Source: Gammaproteobacteria bacterium UBA5109 (GTDB lineage Bacteria > Pseudomonadota > Gammaproteobacteria > Pseudomonadales > Pseudohongiellaceae). From it: DNA of 64,000 nucleotides. The notes under the pieces were generated by a model. The model had not been told where the DNA came from. It searched no databases and saw only the letters and a program-made list of their open reading frames with translations. Shown here piece by piece: positions 54,766 to 63,608 of this stretch. Location: contig DHZH01000003.1 of the NCBI GenBank assembly GCA_002414385.1, positions 138,530 through 202,529 on the forward strand, written 5' to 3'. The position numbers and the translations under genes were made by a program. Position 1 is the stretch's first letter, and every line of letters begins with the position of its first letter.

Positions 54766-54943
54766 GCTGCTCTGTTTGCTTACTGCTTTGCTGTGCTTTT
54801 TATCAATAAATTAAGGACAATCAATGCCCTGGTTTTTTATCTGCTTCCCGCTATAAATACTCTGCGGTTAAAATCGACATTGTAACAGACCCGTGTACTA
54901 TGTACCGCCTGTTAACTGCAATTATCACTATAGACAAAAAAGC

Positions 54944-55900
54944 ATGCAAAAGGTTTCCCAGAAAGCTCAGGTAGACATCGCCCATGCCGGTTACAGGCTG
55001 GATCAGGCAGCAGCTGCGCTGTTTCCGGATTTTTCCCGGGCCAGGCTGCAACAGTGGATAAAAGATGGCAAATTGCTGGTTGACGGTGAACCCGGCCAGA
55101 ACAAGCAAAAACTGCTTGGCGGTGAGGATCTTACCCTGAATGCCAAGCTTGAGACTCAGGAGCAATGGCAGGCAGAAGCACTGCCGCTGAATATAGTATA
55201 TGAAGACGAGGGCATCCTGGTTATCAATAAAAAAGCCGGCATGGTGGTACATCCTGCTGCAGGTAACTACAGTGGTACCTTGCTTAATGCCTTGCTGCAT
55301 CATTGTGCGGAGCTCGAACATGTTCCCCGGGCAGGCATAGTCCATCGGCTGGACAAGGACACCAGCGGCCTGATGGTAGTCGCCAAAACCCTGCAGACTC
55401 ATCAGCGTCTGGTCGAGATGATTCAGGCAAGAAAGGTCAAGCGCCAGTACCAGGCAGTCGTCTGTGGGCTGGTTACCGCGGGCGGAGAAGTGAATGTCTC
55501 CCTGGGTCGACATCCGGTTCAACGGACCAAACGCGCTGTTGTAAATGGCTCCGGTGCAAAGGAAGCCATCACTCATTATCGGGTGGAACGGAAATTCCGG
55601 GCCCACACCTTGCTGAAACTGCAACTGGAAACCGGGCGTACGCATCAGATTCGTGTCCATATGGCACATCTGGGTTATCCCCTGGTGGGTGACCCGCTTT
55701 ATGGTGGCCGGCTGAAGCTTCCGAAAGCTGCCAGTCCGGAGCTGATCAGCCAGCTGCAGCACTTCAAGCGCCAGGCCCTGCACGCCTGGAAACTTGGTTT
55801 CGAGCATCCCCTCACGCAGGAGAGTGTAAGCTGGGAAGCAGAATTGCCGGAGGATATGCAAGTCTTGCTACAGATACTGGAGCGGGATTGTGAACACTGA
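54944..55900 (+). CDS. rluD: 23S rRNA pseudouridine synthase RluD
   Basis: About 318 residues from the ATG at 54944; an upstream in-frame ATG at 54893 would add 17 non-homologous residues. An N-terminal S4 domain (YRLDQAAAALFPDFSRARLQ) is followed by the RluA-type catalytic core with RLDKDTSGLMVVAK (catalytic Asp) and LETGRTHQIRVHMAHLGYP. It modifies helix 69 of 23S rRNA. It is divergent from bamD and overlaps the pgeF start by 11 nt. Confidence 0.94.
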   Translation: MQKVSQKAQVDIAHAGYRLDQAAAALFPDFSRARLQQWIKDGKLLVDGEPGQNKQKLLGGEDLTLNAKLETQEQWQAEALPLNIVYEDEGILVINKKAGMVVHPAAGNYSGTLLNALLHHCAELEHVPRAGIVHRLDKDTSGLMVVAKTLQTHQRLVEMIQARKVKRQYQAVVCGLVTAGGEVNVSLGRHPVQRTKRAVVNGSGAKEAITHYRVERKFRAHTLLKLQLETGRTHQIRVHMAHLGYPLVGDPLYGGRLKLPKAASPELISQLQHFKRQALHAWKLGFEHPLTQESVSWEAELPEDMQVLLQILERDCEH

Positions 55901-56573
55901 AGGCCTGATACTGCCTGACTGGCCGGCACCCGAAAATGTCATGGCTATGGTCAGTACCCGAGAAAATGCAGCGGAGGCTTTTCTGCAGCAGCAACCAGCG
56001 CAATTCCTGCAACAGGTACACGGCGCCAGAGTATTCCGGCTTGATAATGTCATAGAGGAACAGGTCGAGGCCGATGCCATTTATACCCAAAGTAGCGGGC
56101 TTACCTGTGTTGTGCGCACGGCGGATTGCCTGCCGGTATTTTTCAGCAGTGCGGATGGCAGGGAGCTGGCACTGGCCCATGCCGGCTGGCGTGGACTGGC
56201 TGCAGGCGTACTGGAAAATACACTGGCAAACTGCAAAACATCTCTGGCGGAGATACTGGTCTGGCTAGGCCCGGCGATTGCAGCCTGTCATTTTGAAGTG
56301 GGCCCTGAGGTCAGGGAGATTTTTCTGCAGCATTCCGATCCTGCCGACAGTGGGCAGACTGAGGCAGCATTTCTCAGGGGTAAGCGGGAAGGAAAATGGC
56401 AGGCGGATCTCTATGCGCTGGCCCGAATCAGGCTGCTAAGGGCCGGCATCAATGCTGCCAATATCCATGGCGGCGGCCTGTGTACCTATTGTGATGCACA
56501 ACGGTTTTATTCCTACAGGCGAGATGGTGAAGGGCAGGGCCGTTTACTCAGCCTGCTCTGGCGCAGGGATTGA
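55890..56573 (+). CDS. pgeF: Laccase-domain protein PgeF (YfiH)
   Basis: 227 residues from a GTG at 55890 that overlaps the rluD end. Motifs: QQVHGARVFRL, DAIYTQSSGLTCVVRTADCL (the TADC with a metal or nucleophile Cys), ALAHAGWRGLAAGV, WLGPAIAACHFEVG and CTYCDAQRFYSYRRDG. Bacterial members are described as peptidoglycan editing factor and as multifunctional purine nucleoside phosphorylase/deaminase. The order rluD-pgeF-clpB is conserved, though here clpB lies 4.3 kb further. Confidence 0.92.
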   Translation: MNTEGLILPDWPAPENVMAMVSTRENAAEAFLQQQPAQFLQQVHGARVFRLDNVIEEQVEADAIYTQSSGLTCVVRTADCLPVFFSSADGRELALAHAGWRGLAAGVLENTLANCKTSLAEILVWLGPAIAACHFEVGPEVREIFLQHSDPADSGQTEAAFLRGKREGKWQADLYALARIRLLRAGINAANIHGGGLCTYCDAQRFYSYRRDGEGQGRLLSLLWRRD

Positions 56574-56584
56574 TGAAAGCAGCG

Positions 56585-59500
56585 CTATAAATCCAGGTAG
56601 CGTAAATCCAGCGTGCAGGGGCGTCCCGCATAAGGTGCTTCGGAACGCAGCTTGAATTGTCCCTGCTTATGGCCGTGCGCCATAAAACGCGCTACCCGGC
56701 GGGCTTCTGCTTCATTGGCATTGATCGGAAAAGTCTCGTAATTACGGCCACCCGGATGCGAAACATGATACTGGCAGCCTCCCAGTGAGCGCTGGTTCAT
56801 ACTGTCAACCACATCAATGACCAGGGGCGTGTGGACTTTAATGGTCGGGTGCAGGGCAGAATAGGGCGCCCAGGCCTTGTAACGAATACCACCAACATAT
56901 TCGCCTTCACGGTCAGTCGGCTGCAGCGGAATCTGTCGGCCATTACAGCACAGAACCAGCCTTTCCCCGCTCATGCCCTGGACCGTGACCTGCAGACGCT
57001 CGACGGAAGAATCAACATAGCGGGATGTGGTCTGGGCTCCGGATTCCTCACCAAGAACATGCCAGGGCTCAATTGCACCATGGACATCGATCTGCAGGCC
57101 GGCAACATGGACTCTGCCGTAATGCGGGAAGCGGAATTCCTGGAAGGGCAGCAGCCATTCCAGTTCGAATTTGAAACCGGCCTGGTTCAGGTCATCCACC
57201 ACCCAGCGCATATCATCCCAGATATGATAGGGCAGCATGAAGCGGTCATGCAGTTGCTCACCCCAGGGGATGAGTTTTTGTTTATAGGGCTTGTTGGCAA
57301 ACCAGGCCAGCAGGGAACGCAGCAGGAGTAACTGCACCAGACTCATCTGCCAGTGCGGGGGCATTTCAAAATTACGGAATTCGACCAGACCAAGCCTGCC
57401 TGTGGAACTGCCCGGGGCATAGAGTTTATCTATACAGAATTCGGCACGGTGAGTATTGCCGGTCAGGTCAATCAGGAAATTGCGCAGGATCCGGTCAATA
57501 ATCCAGGGCTGATCAACTTCCCCGTCAGGTAATTGCTGCAGGGCAATTTCCAGTTCGTACAAATTGTCGTCACGGGCTTCATCCACTCTGGGAGCCTGAC
57601 TGGTAGGGCCAATAAACTGGCCGGAAAACAGATAGGAAAGACTGGGATGGTTCTGCCAGTAGCGCAGCATGCTGGCCAGCAGGTGAGGACGTTTCAAAAA
57701 AGGGCTCTGGGATGGTTCAGCACCACCCAGGGTGACATGATTGCCGCCACCGGTACCGGTATGCTTGCCATCCAGCATGAATTTTTCCGTCCCCAGACGG
57801 CACTGACGGGCCTGCTCATAAAGAATACGGTTATTGTCTACCAGTTCCTGCCAGGAAGCAGCGGGATGGATATTGACTTCGATAACGCCAGGATCTGGTG
57901 TAATCATGAGTTTCTTCAGGCGGGTATCGCGTGGCGGTTCATAGCCTTCAATGATTACCGGTAAATTCAGGGATTTGGCGCATTGCTCTACCTGTTCCAG
58001 CAGGCTGAGGTAGTGCTCGAGCTGGGTCAGTGGCGGCATGAAGACATACAGTTTGCTGTCCCTGACCTCGGCACATAATGCTGTATGAATAATTTTTTCC
58101 GTGAAGGACTTTTTCTGCGCAGCTGTTTTGCTTTTTTTCTTCTGCCGACTGTTCAGGGGATAATTGAGCGCTTTTTTGTCATCAAAAGGGTCGCGGGTAA
58201 AGTCATATTCCCTTTCAACTTCCCAGGGCAGGCTTTCCAGCGGCATCCGGTATCCCATTGATGAATCGCCCGGGATCAGGAACATTTTGCCGCGCTTGAA
58301 TTGCCAACGACTACTGATCCAGTGACCGTCATCTTCATCGCCTTGCCATGACAGGGGCAGGGAAAAACCGATTTTTGTTGTCAGTCCCTGATCAAAAACC
58401 TTGCGCAGACGCTGCCGTTCCTGAGCGTCCTTGAGTTTGCTGTCCGTTACTTTGACGTTTTTCGGCAGCTGCCCTTCTTTATGCAAATAAAATTCATGGT
58501 CTTCATAAGCCGGGACAATAAAACGTTTATCCAGCCCGAGATTCTCTGCCAGGGTCTGGATAAAACGCTGGGAAGCGTTTTTTGGCACGCTGGAATCATC
58601 CTCAGGACTGGCCAGAAAACCTTGTTCATGCCACAGGGGTTTTTCGTCAGTGCGCCAGAAAATACCCAATGCCCAGCGTGGCAATTGTTCGCCGGGATAC
58701 CATTTCCCCTGGCCATGATGGATATAGCCCTGCGGAGCAAACTCCTGCTTCAGGGACTGTAGTAGTTTTTCCGACAGTTTGAGTTTGTTTTTGCCCAGGG
58801 CCTTGGTATTCCATTCCTCTCCTTCCATGTCGTCAATCGACACGAAAGTCGGCTCACCACCCATGGTGAGATGAATGTCCTGTTTGAGCAGTTGTTTGTC
58901 GACTGTTTCACCAAGCTTTTCAATCCGGCTCCACTGCAATTCTGAATAGGGTTTGGTAACACGCGGGTCTTCATGAATGCGGCTTACCTGATTACTGAAT
59001 TCGAATTCGACTTTACAGGGAGCTGTAGAACCGGTGATCGGCGCTGCGCTGTTGGGGTCAGGAGTACAGGCCAGAGGAATATGGCCTTCTCCGGCAAACA
59101 GGCCGGAAGTTGGATCAAGTCCCACCCAGCCGGCGCCGGGAATAAACACCTCAGCCCAGGCATGCAGGTCAGTAAAATCCTTTTCCGGTCCGGAAGGGCC
59201 ATCCAGTGCTTTCTGATCCGGAGCCAGCTGAACCAGGTAGCCGGAAACGAAACGGGCAGCGAGGCCGAGGTGTCGCAGAATCTGTACCAGCAGCCAGCCA
59301 CTGTCCCGGCAGGAACCGGAATTCAGGTTCAGGGTTTCTTCACAGGTCTGGACACCGGGCTCCATGCGAACCAGGTAGCCAATTTCACCCTGCAACATCT
59401 GGTTGATTGCCACCAGAAAATCGATGGTCGGTTTTTTTGAGCGGTCAACTTTTTTAAGCCATTTCATCAGCAAGGGGCCTTTTTCCACAATCTGCAGATA

Positions 59501-59848
59501 AGGCGCCAGGTCTTTCTTTAACTGTTTCTCATAGCGAAAGGGGAAAGTCTCCACACCTTCTTCCAGGAAAAAATCAAAGGGGTTGATGACAGTCATGTCA
59601 ACAATGACTTCAACATTAAAAGATAGCTTGCGTGACTTTTCCGGGAATACCAGCCGTGCCAGGTGATTGGCAAAGGGGTCCTGCTGCCAGTTAATGAAAT
59701 GCGAATCGGGTTCCACTTTGAGGGAATAAGCCTGGATGGGCATACGGCAATGAGGAGCCGGTCGCAATCTCAGGACATGTGGCAGGATCTCAACAGGCTT
59801 ATCAAACTGATAAGCGGTGTGGTGTTGTATAGCAACTTTGATAGTCAT
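56585..59848 (-). CDS. Transglutaminase-like and DUF2126 fusion protein
   Basis: 1087 residues. An N-terminal beta domain (about 1-85) is followed by a transglutaminase-like core with catalytic triad C180 (NSGSCRDSGW), H229 (DLHAWAEVF) and D245 (VGLDPTSG). The long DUF2126 part (about 310-1087) includes EPTFVSIDDMEGEEWN and GGNHVTLGGAEPSQSPFL. The architecture is the standard one found with COG2308, alpha-E and Anbu genes. It may cleave or form an amide bond of a peptide made by the ATP-grasp protein. No signal peptide. Anbu-2 lies just upstream, separated by 24 nt. Confidence 0.9.
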   Translation of the reverse strand: MTIKVAIQHHTAYQFDKPVEILPHVLRLRPAPHCRMPIQAYSLKVEPDSHFINWQQDPFANHLARLVFPEKSRKLSFNVEVIVDMTVINPFDFFLEEGVETFPFRYEKQLKKDLAPYLQIVEKGPLLMKWLKKVDRSKKPTIDFLVAINQMLQGEIGYLVRMEPGVQTCEETLNLNSGSCRDSGWLLVQILRHLGLAARFVSGYLVQLAPDQKALDGPSGPEKDFTDLHAWAEVFIPGAGWVGLDPTSGLFAGEGHIPLACTPDPNSAAPITGSTAPCKVEFEFSNQVSRIHEDPRVTKPYSELQWSRIEKLGETVDKQLLKQDIHLTMGGEPTFVSIDDMEGEEWNTKALGKNKLKLSEKLLQSLKQEFAPQGYIHHGQGKWYPGEQLPRWALGIFWRTDEKPLWHEQGFLASPEDDSSVPKNASQRFIQTLAENLGLDKRFIVPAYEDHEFYLHKEGQLPKNVKVTDSKLKDAQERQRLRKVFDQGLTTKIGFSLPLSWQGDEDDGHWISSRWQFKRGKMFLIPGDSSMGYRMPLESLPWEVEREYDFTRDPFDDKKALNYPLNSRQKKKSKTAAQKKSFTEKIIHTALCAEVRDSKLYVFMPPLTQLEHYLSLLEQVEQCAKSLNLPVIIEGYEPPRDTRLKKLMITPDPGVIEVNIHPAASWQELVDNNRILYEQARQCRLGTEKFMLDGKHTGTGGGNHVTLGGAEPSQSPFLKRPHLLASMLRYWQNHPSLSYLFSGQFIGPTSQAPRVDEARDDNLYELEIALQQLPDGEVDQPWIIDRILRNFLIDLTGNTHRAEFCIDKLYAPGSSTGRLGLVEFRNFEMPPHWQMSLVQLLLLRSLLAWFANKPYKQKLIPWGEQLHDRFMLPYHIWDDMRWVVDDLNQAGFKFELEWLLPFQEFRFPHYGRVHVAGLQIDVHGAIEPWHVLGEESGAQTTSRYVDSSVERLQVTVQGMSGERLVLCCNGRQIPLQPTDREGEYVGGIRYKAWAPYSALHPTIKVHTPLVIDVVDSMNQRSLGGCQYHVSHPGGRNYETFPINANEAEARRVARFMAHGHKQGQFKLRSEAPYAGRPCTLDLRYLDL

Positions 59849-59872
59849 GGTGCTATGCAGAAATGTGGCAAA

Positions 59873-60631
59873 CTAGTAGCTCACATTCGAATTGTCAGTG
59901 TTATTGTCCCAGTTGGAAGCCCAGGTCAGGGGAGGCAACTGATGAAAAGCTTCTTTCAGTCGTTTGTCCCAGGCCTTTTTCAGTTCGCGCAAAAATTCAC
60001 TGTCTTCTTCGAAGCGGTGATAGGTCTGCAAAACATACGAATCTGTGTGGTAAATCATGACTTCAATCGGTGGGCCGACAGTGATGTTACTGCGCATGGT
60101 AGAGTCCATGGATACCAGAGCACACAGGGCCGCCGTTTCCAGTGAAGTATCCGGTTTAATGATGCGATCCAGAATTGGTTTACCATACTTGCTTTCACCG
60201 ATCTGCAAATAGGGCGTGTCCCTGGAGTTGGTAATATGATTGCCTTCCGGGTAGACCAGCACAATGCGTGGTGGACTACCCATGATCTGACCGCCAAGCA
60301 GAAAGCTCGCCTCAAAGGTCGGCCCGGTGGTGCCATGCTTTTCCTGCTGGGAACGGCTCACGTCGCCCAGATAGTCAGCAGCCTCGCTGATGGAACTGAC
60401 GGTATTGAGACTGACTGCGGCCTGGGTTTTGATATCTTTCTTAAGCTGGTGCATGGTCGCCTGGGTGGTAGCCAGATTACCCGAAGACAGCACCACAAAT
60501 TGCCGTTCCGGTCCGAGTTCAAATCGAAACATCTTGCTGTAGGTGCTGGCCTGGTCAGCACCGGCATTGGTTCGGGAATCAGAACAGAACACCATGCCAG
60601 TGTTGACGGAAATGGCGACACAATAGGTCAT
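59873..60631 (-). CDS. Anbu proteasome-like peptidase, copy 2
   Basis: 252 residues from the ATG at 60631; an upstream in-frame start at 60646 would bury the Thr nucleophile and is rejected. MTYCVAISVNTG gives the N-terminal Thr; Asp18 in CSDSRTNAG and Lys33 in YSKMFRF match the canonical Anbu pattern. It is roughly half identical to copy 1 and the same length. It is 24 nt upstream of the transglutaminase-DUF2126 gene in the same direction, the usual Anbu context. This looks like the canonical copy, with the one at 50.3 kb a diverged paralogue. Confidence 0.9.
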   Translation of the reverse strand: MTYCVAISVNTGMVFCSDSRTNAGADQASTYSKMFRFELGPERQFVVLSSGNLATTQATMHQLKKDIKTQAAVSLNTVSSISEAADYLGDVSRSQQEKHGTTGPTFEASFLLGGQIMGSPPRIVLVYPEGNHITNSRDTPYLQIGESKYGKPILDRIIKPDTSLETAALCALVSMDSTMRSNITVGPPIEVMIYHTDSYVLQTYHRFEEDSEFLRELKKAWDKRLKEAFHQLPPLTWASNWDNNTDNSNVSY

Positions 60632-60847
60632 AACGCAGGAAACCACTCGGATTGTTACTCAAAACTGGTCTGGGAGTATAAAAGTCTTCACCTGAATATG
60701 CTAATGCTATTTAAGGGGAAAGCCTTGAAATGCACTGCTGGCGCTGTTTGCAGACGAAATATTCCTGCCTGCTAAAAGCTGCGCCTTGTAACGGCTTGAT
60801 GTCGATCAAATAGTCAAGCAATGGGCCAGCCCGGTAAGCATCAAAGA

Positions 60848-60876
60848 CTTGAATAAGGGCATTACAGCCCCACTTA
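60848..60876 (+). promoter_or_regulatory. Sigma-32 heat-shock promoter of clpB
   Basis: CTTGAA (60848-60853), a 14-nt spacer and CCCCACTTA (60868-60876) match the sigma-32 consensus CTTGAA-N13-17-CCCCATnTA with one change in the core -10. It lies 39 nt before the clpB start, behind a GAGGAAG ribosome site. Confidence 0.85.
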
Positions 60877-60915
60877 GTAGGGAGTATAGCTGTCCCTGGA
60901 TTTGAGGAAGACACC

Positions 60916-63513
60916 ATGAGAATGGATAAATTGACCAACAAGTTACAATTGGCATTGGCAGATGCACAGTCTCTGGCTGTGGGCAAGGATCATAATCAGA
61001 TCATGCCGGTGCATTTACTCAGCTCCCTGCTTGACCAGAAGGGGGGCACCATTCGTCCGCTGTTAATGCAGACCGGTTTTGACATTCCCAAACTGAAAGA
61101 AGGGCTGCAGCGTATTATCGACGGGCTGCCAGTGGTCAGCGACAGTGGAGGCGATGTGAACCTGTCCCAGGAGCTGGCCCGCCTGCTAAATGTTGCTGAC
61201 AAGCTTTCCCAGCAAAATGGTGATCAGTTTATTTCCAGCGAGAATGTATTGCTGGCCTGCATGCAGGATAAAGGAGAGCTGGGCAAGTTGCTGAATTCAT
61301 TCTCGGTTTCTCCCCAGGCACTGGAAAATGCCATTAAAAACCTGCGTGGCGGGGCTGTCGTTGATGATCCGGAAGCTGAAGGCGCCTATCAGGCACTGGA
61401 AAAATTTACCGTTGATGTCACTGCCCGCGCTGAAGCAGGAAAACTGGATCCGGTCATCGGCCGGGATGATGAAATCCGCCGTACTATTCAGGTCCTGCAA
61501 CGCCGTACCAAAAACAATCCTGTCCTGATTGGCGAGCCGGGGGTTGGAAAGACTGCAATCGTTGATGGGCTGGCACAACGTATCGTTAACGGTGAAGTCC
61601 CGGAAGGCCTGAAAGACAAACGCATTCTCTCGCTGGATATGGGCTCACTGATTGCCGGGGCCAAATTTCGTGGTGAATTTGAGGAGCGCCTGAAAGCCGT
61701 CCTGAATGAGTTGGCCAAGCAGGAAGGTTCGGTCATTCTGTTTATTGATGAAATTCATACCATGGTCGGGGCCGGCAAGGCGGAAGGCGCCATGGATGCC
61801 GGTAATATGCTTAAACCGGCACTGGCCAGAGGCGAACTACACTGTGTTGGGGCGACCACTCTGGATGAATACCGAAAATATATTGAAAAAGATGCAGCAT
61901 TGGAACGACGTTTCCAGAAAGTCCTGGTCGAAGAGCCCAATGAAGAAGATACGATTGCCATATTGCGTGGCCTGAAGGAACGCTATGAAGTGCATCACGG
62001 CGTAAACATTACTGACTCTGCAATTATTGCAGCTGCCAAGTTATCCCAGCGTTATATCACTGACCGCCAGTTGCCGGACAAGGCAATTGACCTGATTGAT
62101 GAAGCGGCCAGCCTGATTCGTATGGAAATAGATTCCAAACCGGAAGAGATGGATCGACTGGAACGACGCCTGATTCAGTTAAAGATAGAAAGGGAAGCCC
62201 TGAAAAAGGAAACGGATGAAGCCTCGAAAAAAGGCATGAAGAAAGTCGAAGAAGATATTCAGAAACTGGAAGCCGAATTTGCCGATCTTGATGAAATACT
62301 TAAAGCCGAAAAAGCGACAGTGCATGGCGCTCAGAAGATTAAAAGTGAACTGGAGCAGGCGCGAATAGACCTTGAGGCTGCCAGTCGTGCTTCTGACCTG
62401 ACAAGAATGTCGGAGCTGCAGTATGGAAAGATTCCCGAGCTGGAGAAAAAACTGGAAGCCGCTTCAAGTTCAGAAAATATTGAGATGAAACTGCTGCGCG
62501 ACAAAGTGACTGACGAGGAAATTGCCCAGGTAGTTGCACGCTGGACCGGTATTCCGGTGTCACGCATGCTTGAAGGCGAAAAGCAGAAGTTACTGCGAAT
62601 GGAAGATGCCCTGCATCAGCGAGTCATTGGTCAGGATGAAGCAGTCAATGCGGTTTCCAATGCGGTACGGCGTTCGCGCTCGGGTCTGTCAGATTCACGT
62701 CGGCCGAATGGCTCCTTTCTGTTTCTTGGCCCTACCGGTGTGGGTAAAACTGAACTGTGCAAGGCACTGGCAGAATTTTTATTTGATACGGAAGATGCCA
62801 TGGTGCGTATCGATATGTCCGAGTTTATGGAGCAGCATTCAGTTGCCCGACTGATCGGTGCGCCCCCCGGCTATGTCGGTTATGAAGAGGGCGGTTATCT
62901 GACCGAAGCGGTCCGCAGGCGGCCCTATGCCGTACTGTTGCTCGATGAGATTGAGAAGGCGCATCCGGATGTATTCAACATATTATTACAGGTGCTGGAT
63001 GACGGTCGTCTGACGGACGGTCATGGACGAACCGTGGATTTCCGTAATACAGTGGTGGTCATGACCTCCAACCTGGGTTCAGACCGGATACAGGATATGA
63101 TGAGCGAGGATTCAGCCTATGATAAGTCTTACTCCTCGGTTAAAAATGCTGTGCTGGATGTAGTAGGTAAACATTTCCGGCCGGAATTTATTAACCGCAT
63201 CGATGAGCTGGTGGTATTCCATCCGCTGGCCCGTGAACAGGTTCGGGGGATTGCAGAAATACAGTTGGAGCTTCTGGAACAGAGGCTGGCAGACAATAAC
63301 CTGAAGCTGGAAATGTCCGAAGATGTGCTGGATAAACTGGCCAGTCTGGGTTTTGATCCGGTTTATGGTGCCCGGCCATTGAAAAGGGCAATTCAGACCT
63401 GGATTGAAAATCCGCTGGCGCAGCAGGTACTGTCGGGAGGCTTTGTTCCCGGTGATACTATCCTGGCGAAACTTGATGGTGAACAGGTCAGTTTTTCCAA
63501 AAAGGCAGCTTGA
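60916..63513 (+). CDS. clpB: ATP-dependent disaggregase ClpB
   Basis: 865 residues, complete. An N-terminal Clp-N domain (about 1-145), first AAA+ domain with Walker A GEPGVGKT at 206-213, a long coiled-coil middle domain (about 405-530, rich in K/E), and second AAA+ domain with GPTGVGKT at 605-612. ClpB threads aggregated proteins with DnaK help after heat stress. A near-consensus heat-shock promoter precedes it and a hairpin terminator follows. It lies on the opposite strand to the Anbu/DUF2126 pair that separates it from pgeF. Confidence 0.96.
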   Translation: MRMDKLTNKLQLALADAQSLAVGKDHNQIMPVHLLSSLLDQKGGTIRPLLMQTGFDIPKLKEGLQRIIDGLPVVSDSGGDVNLSQELARLLNVADKLSQQNGDQFISSENVLLACMQDKGELGKLLNSFSVSPQALENAIKNLRGGAVVDDPEAEGAYQALEKFTVDVTARAEAGKLDPVIGRDDEIRRTIQVLQRRTKNNPVLIGEPGVGKTAIVDGLAQRIVNGEVPEGLKDKRILSLDMGSLIAGAKFRGEFEERLKAVLNELAKQEGSVILFIDEIHTMVGAGKAEGAMDAGNMLKPALARGELHCVGATTLDEYRKYIEKDAALERRFQKVLVEEPNEEDTIAILRGLKERYEVHHGVNITDSAIIAAAKLSQRYITDRQLPDKAIDLIDEAASLIRMEIDSKPEEMDRLERRLIQLKIEREALKKETDEASKKGMKKVEEDIQKLEAEFADLDEILKAEKATVHGAQKIKSELEQARIDLEAASRASDLTRMSELQYGKIPELEKKLEAASSSENIEMKLLRDKVTDEEIAQVVARWTGIPVSRMLEGEKQKLLRMEDALHQRVIGQDEAVNAVSNAVRRSRSGLSDSRRPNGSFLFLGPTGVGKTELCKALAEFLFDTEDAMVRIDMSEFMEQHSVARLIGAPPGYVGYEEGGYLTEAVRRRPYAVLLLDEIEKAHPDVFNILLQVLDDGRLTDGHGRTVDFRNTVVVMTSNLGSDRIQDMMSEDSAYDKSYSSVKNAVLDVVGKHFRPEFINRIDELVVFHPLAREQVRGIAEIQLELLEQRLADNNLKLEMSEDVLDKLASLGFDPVYGARPLKRAIQTWIENPLAQQVLSGGFVPGDTILAKLDGEQVSFSKKAA

Positions 63514-63555
63514 GAAAAGCCTGCACAAAGGTAAATTTGTATAAAAATTGCTTAG

Positions 63556-63585
63556 AAGTGTCGGAGTGATGACTCAGACACTTTT
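63556..63585. terminator. Terminator between convergent clpB and Nudix genes
   Basis: AAGTGTC and GACACTT with an inner GAGT/ACTC and a GATG loop form an 11-bp imperfect stem, followed by T residues on the clpB strand. Confidence 0.75.
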
Positions 63586-63608
63586 ATGCTGAACACCAAA
63601 GCTTCGCC

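Noticed and set aside
54851..55861. 336-codon open frame on the minus strand
   Set aside because: Antisense shadow of rluD and its upstream region; RluD motifs on the other strand are complete.
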